Source: Streptomyces genisteinicus
GTDB taxonomy: Bacteria > Actinomycetota > Actinomycetes > Streptomycetales > Streptomycetaceae
Direction of reading: 5' to 3'
NCBI RefSeq assembly: GCF_014489615.1
Contig: NZ_CP060825.1
Span: forward strand, 985,001-1,049,000
Length of the DNA: 64,000 bases
Numbering within the stretch: the stretch's first letter is position 1; each line of letters begins with the position of its first letter. Shown piece by piece: positions 62,571-64,000 of the stretch. A program made the position numbers and the translations under genes. A model generated the notes under the pieces. The model was not told where the DNA came from. It saw nothing but the letters and a program-made list of their open reading frames with translations, and made no database searches.

Positions 62571-63175
62571 TTCGCACGCTCCGCGCCGTCCGCGCCGAGC
62601 AGCCGCTCGACGTACTTGGCGATGACGTCGACCTCGAGGTTGACGGGGTCGCCGGGCTGCTTGATCCCGAGGGTGGTGAGCGCCAGCGTGGTGGGGATGA
62701 GGCTGATGGTGAAGTGGTCGGCGCCCGCGTCGACCACGGTCAGGCTGACGCCGTCGACGGTGATGGAGCCCTTCTCCACGACGTACCGGGCGAGCTGCGG
62801 GGGCAGCGAGACCTTCACGATCTCCCAGTGCTCGGAGGGGGTGCGGGCAAGGATCTCGCCCGTGCCGTCGACGTGCCCCTGGACGATGTGGCCGCCGAGG
62901 CGGTCGCCGACGGCCGTGGGCCGTTCGAGGTTGACCCGCGAGCCGGCGGCGAGCGCGCCGAGGCTGGAGCGCTTCAGGGTCTCGGCCATCACGTCGGCGG
63001 TGAACTCGCCGTCGGCGGTCTCGACGACGGTGAGACAGACGCCGTTGACGGCGATGGAGTCGCCGTGCTTGGCGCCGTCGGTGACGACGGGGCCGCGCAG
63101 ACGGAAGCGTGAGGCGTCGCCGAGGTTCTCGACGGCGGTGACCTCACCCAGTTCTTCGACGATTCCGGTGAACAC
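62567..63175 (-). CDS. ribE: Riboflavin synthase, alpha subunit
   Basis: A 202-residue riboflavin synthase with two lumazine-binding repeats (MFTGIVEELGEVTAVEN starts the first; VQGHVDGTGEILARTPSEHW the second). It dismutates two lumazine molecules to riboflavin. Motifs GDSIAVNGVCLTVVETADGE and KGSITVDGVSLTVVDAGADH mark each half. GTG 63175 directly abuts the ribD stop. Called ribB or ribC in other Streptomyces nomenclature. Confidence 0.96.
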   Translation of the reverse strand: MFTGIVEELGEVTAVENLGDASRFRLRGPVVTDGAKHGDSIAVNGVCLTVVETADGEFTADVMAETLKRSSLGALAAGSRVNLERPTAVGDRLGGHIVQGHVDGTGEILARTPSEHWEIVKVSLPPQLARYVVEKGSITVDGVSLTVVDAGADHFTISLIPTTLALTTLGIKQPGDPVNLEVDVIAKYVERLLGADGAERAK

Positions 63176-64000
63176 TCAGGCTCCCTTGGGGACGGTCGCG
63201 GTGACGCGCAGGTCGGGTCCGATGCGGTCGGTGGCGTTGACGTCCAGCCGCAACGCTTCGGTGATGGTGGTGATTCCGGCGTCGGCGAGGGCCGCGGGGC
63301 CGGCGCCGAGGAGTACGGGGGCGAGGTAGCCGACGACCCGGTCGACGGCTCCGGCGGCGACGAAGGAGCCGGCCAGCGTCGGGCCGCCTTCGAGGAGCAC
63401 CGAGCGGACGCCGCGCCGGTGGAGTTCGGCGAGCAGGGCGTGGACGGCGATGCCGCGCTCGCCGGCGGGGAGCCGGGCGATGCCGACGCCGGGCAGGTGG
63501 CGGGTGTCGGCGTCCTCGGCGACGGCGATCAGCGTGGGCGCCGCTCCGTCGAGGACGCGGGCGGTCGGCAGGACCGACGCCCGGCTGTCGAGGACCACGC
63601 GCAGCGGCTGGGTGACGCCCTCGATGCCGCGGACGGCGAGGTGGGGGTCGTCGGCGCGCAGGGTGCCGGAGCCGACGACGACGGCGTCGGACTCGGCGCG
63701 CAGCCGGTGGACGTCGGCGCGGGACTCGGCGGAGGTGATCCAGCGGCTGCTGCCGTCCCGGGCGGCGACGCGGCCGTCGAGGGTCGCGGCGTACTTCCAG
63801 GTGACGTGGGGGCGGCCGAGGCGCACGGCGGTGAGCCAGGCGGTGTTGCCGGCCTCCGCCTCGTCCTCCAGCAGGCCCTGCTCGACCCGCACGCCGGCGG
63901 CGCGCAGCGTGTCGGCGCCGCCGCGGGCCTGCGGGTTCGGGTCGGCGACCGCGTACACGACGCGGGCGACGCCCGCCTCGATCAGCGCCTGCGCGCAGGG
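63176..64000 (-). CDS. ribD: Bifunctional pyrimidine deaminase/reductase RibD, 3' part
   Basis: The frame is open to the right edge, so the start lies outside; 274 residues of about 360-380 are seen. The first visible residues PCAQALIEAGVARVVYAV are the end of the deaminase zinc motif (PCxxC-type segment). The reductase domain follows: RPHVTWKYAATLDGRVAARD, SRWITSAESRADVHRLRAES, VVVGSGTLRADDPHL and VRSVLLEGGPTLAGSFV. Any FMN riboswitch upstream would be beyond the window. Confidence 0.94.
   Translation of the reverse strand, partial: PCAQALIEAGVARVVYAVADPNPQARGGADTLRAAGVRVEQGLLEDEAEAGNTAWLTAVRLGRPHVTWKYAATLDGRVAARDGSSRWITSAESRADVHRLRAESDAVVVGSGTLRADDPHLAVRGIEGVTQPLRVVLDSRASVLPTARVLDGAAPTLIAVAEDADTRHLPGVGIARLPAGERGIAVHALLAELHRRGVRSVLLEGGPTLAGSFVAAGAVDRVVGYLAPVLLGAGPAALADAGITTITEALRLDVNATDRIGPDLRVTATVPKGA

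Noticed and set aside
63900..64000. FMN riboswitch of the rib operon
   Set aside because: This end is still inside ribD; the operon leader is beyond the window.

Overview
The window is high-GC chromosomal DNA (third-position GC bias, GTG starts, many four-base ATGA/GTGA gene overlaps) from a Streptomyces. Family content and order (ptsI, acetoacetyl-CoA ligase, a cvnA-D conservon, smeA-sffA, rbpA-fxsA-ppm1, acyl-CoA dehydrogenase, a 46-residue SCO1431-type membrane peptide, hisG-hisE, ribH-ribBA-ribM-ribE-ribD) match the S. coelicolor region around SCO1391-SCO1443 as I remember it. It looks like core chromosome. I see no transposase, integrase, phage gene, CRISPR array, rRNA or tRNA.

Layout. 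1-8.8 kb: 3' part of PTS enzyme I, a hypothetical protein, acetoacetyl-CoA ligase, a glycoside hydrolase 31 homologue that has lost its catalytic aspartates, a NUDIX hydrolase, a secreted VanX-like dipeptidase and an Mpo1-like membrane protein. 9-13.3 kb: a complete conservon (CvnA sensor kinase, CvnB roadblock, CvnC DUF742, CvnD small GTPase). 14.5-22.2 kb: a three-gene operon that I read as a MukBEF/Wadjet-like SMC complex (kleisin-like, winged-helix KITE-like, 1605-residue SMC-like ATPase) without a JetD-type nuclease. This is the best candidate for a poorly described system.

22.2-31 kb: a 5-oxoproline/hydantoin module. A GntR regulator diverges from an MFS transporter, a wrecked DUF1445 gene and pxpA-pxpB-pxpC; a fused HyuA-HyuB ATP-dependent oxoprolinase converges on them. 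A 17-bp near-palindrome sits in the divergent promoter. 31-36.5 kb: two GT4 glycosyltransferases, an SGNH hydrolase broken by two frameshifts (one caused by a 34-bp duplication), a HEAT-repeat protein and an ankyrin protein. 36.7-38.6 kb: smeA-sffA sporulation genes behind a perfect 12-bp inverted repeat; SffA lacks the Walker A lysine. 38.7-43.1 kb: a MocR regulator divergent from YczE, with GDPD and UMF1 genes following.

43.2-48.4 kb: rbpA with a textbook SigR promoter and a very large terminator hairpin, then FxsA, Ppm1 (polyprenol-phosphate-mannose synthase), a YtcJ-type amidohydrolase and an Lrp regulator. 48.6-58.8 kb: a CxxC hypothetical, acyl-CoA dehydrogenase, the SCO1431-type peptide, a Tat-exported C39 peptidase, a small P-loop kinase, a candidate small RNA, an orphan CbbX/EccA-type AAA+ ATPase with an N-terminal TPR-like region, two CNNM/CorC transporters and a PH-domain membrane protein. 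58.9-64 kb: hisG, hisE and the riboflavin operon, all on the minus strand; ribD is cut by the window edge.

The ORF calls and motif positions were read by eye. No similarity search was run, so family names rest on motif recognition, and links to S. coelicolor locus numbers rest on memory.
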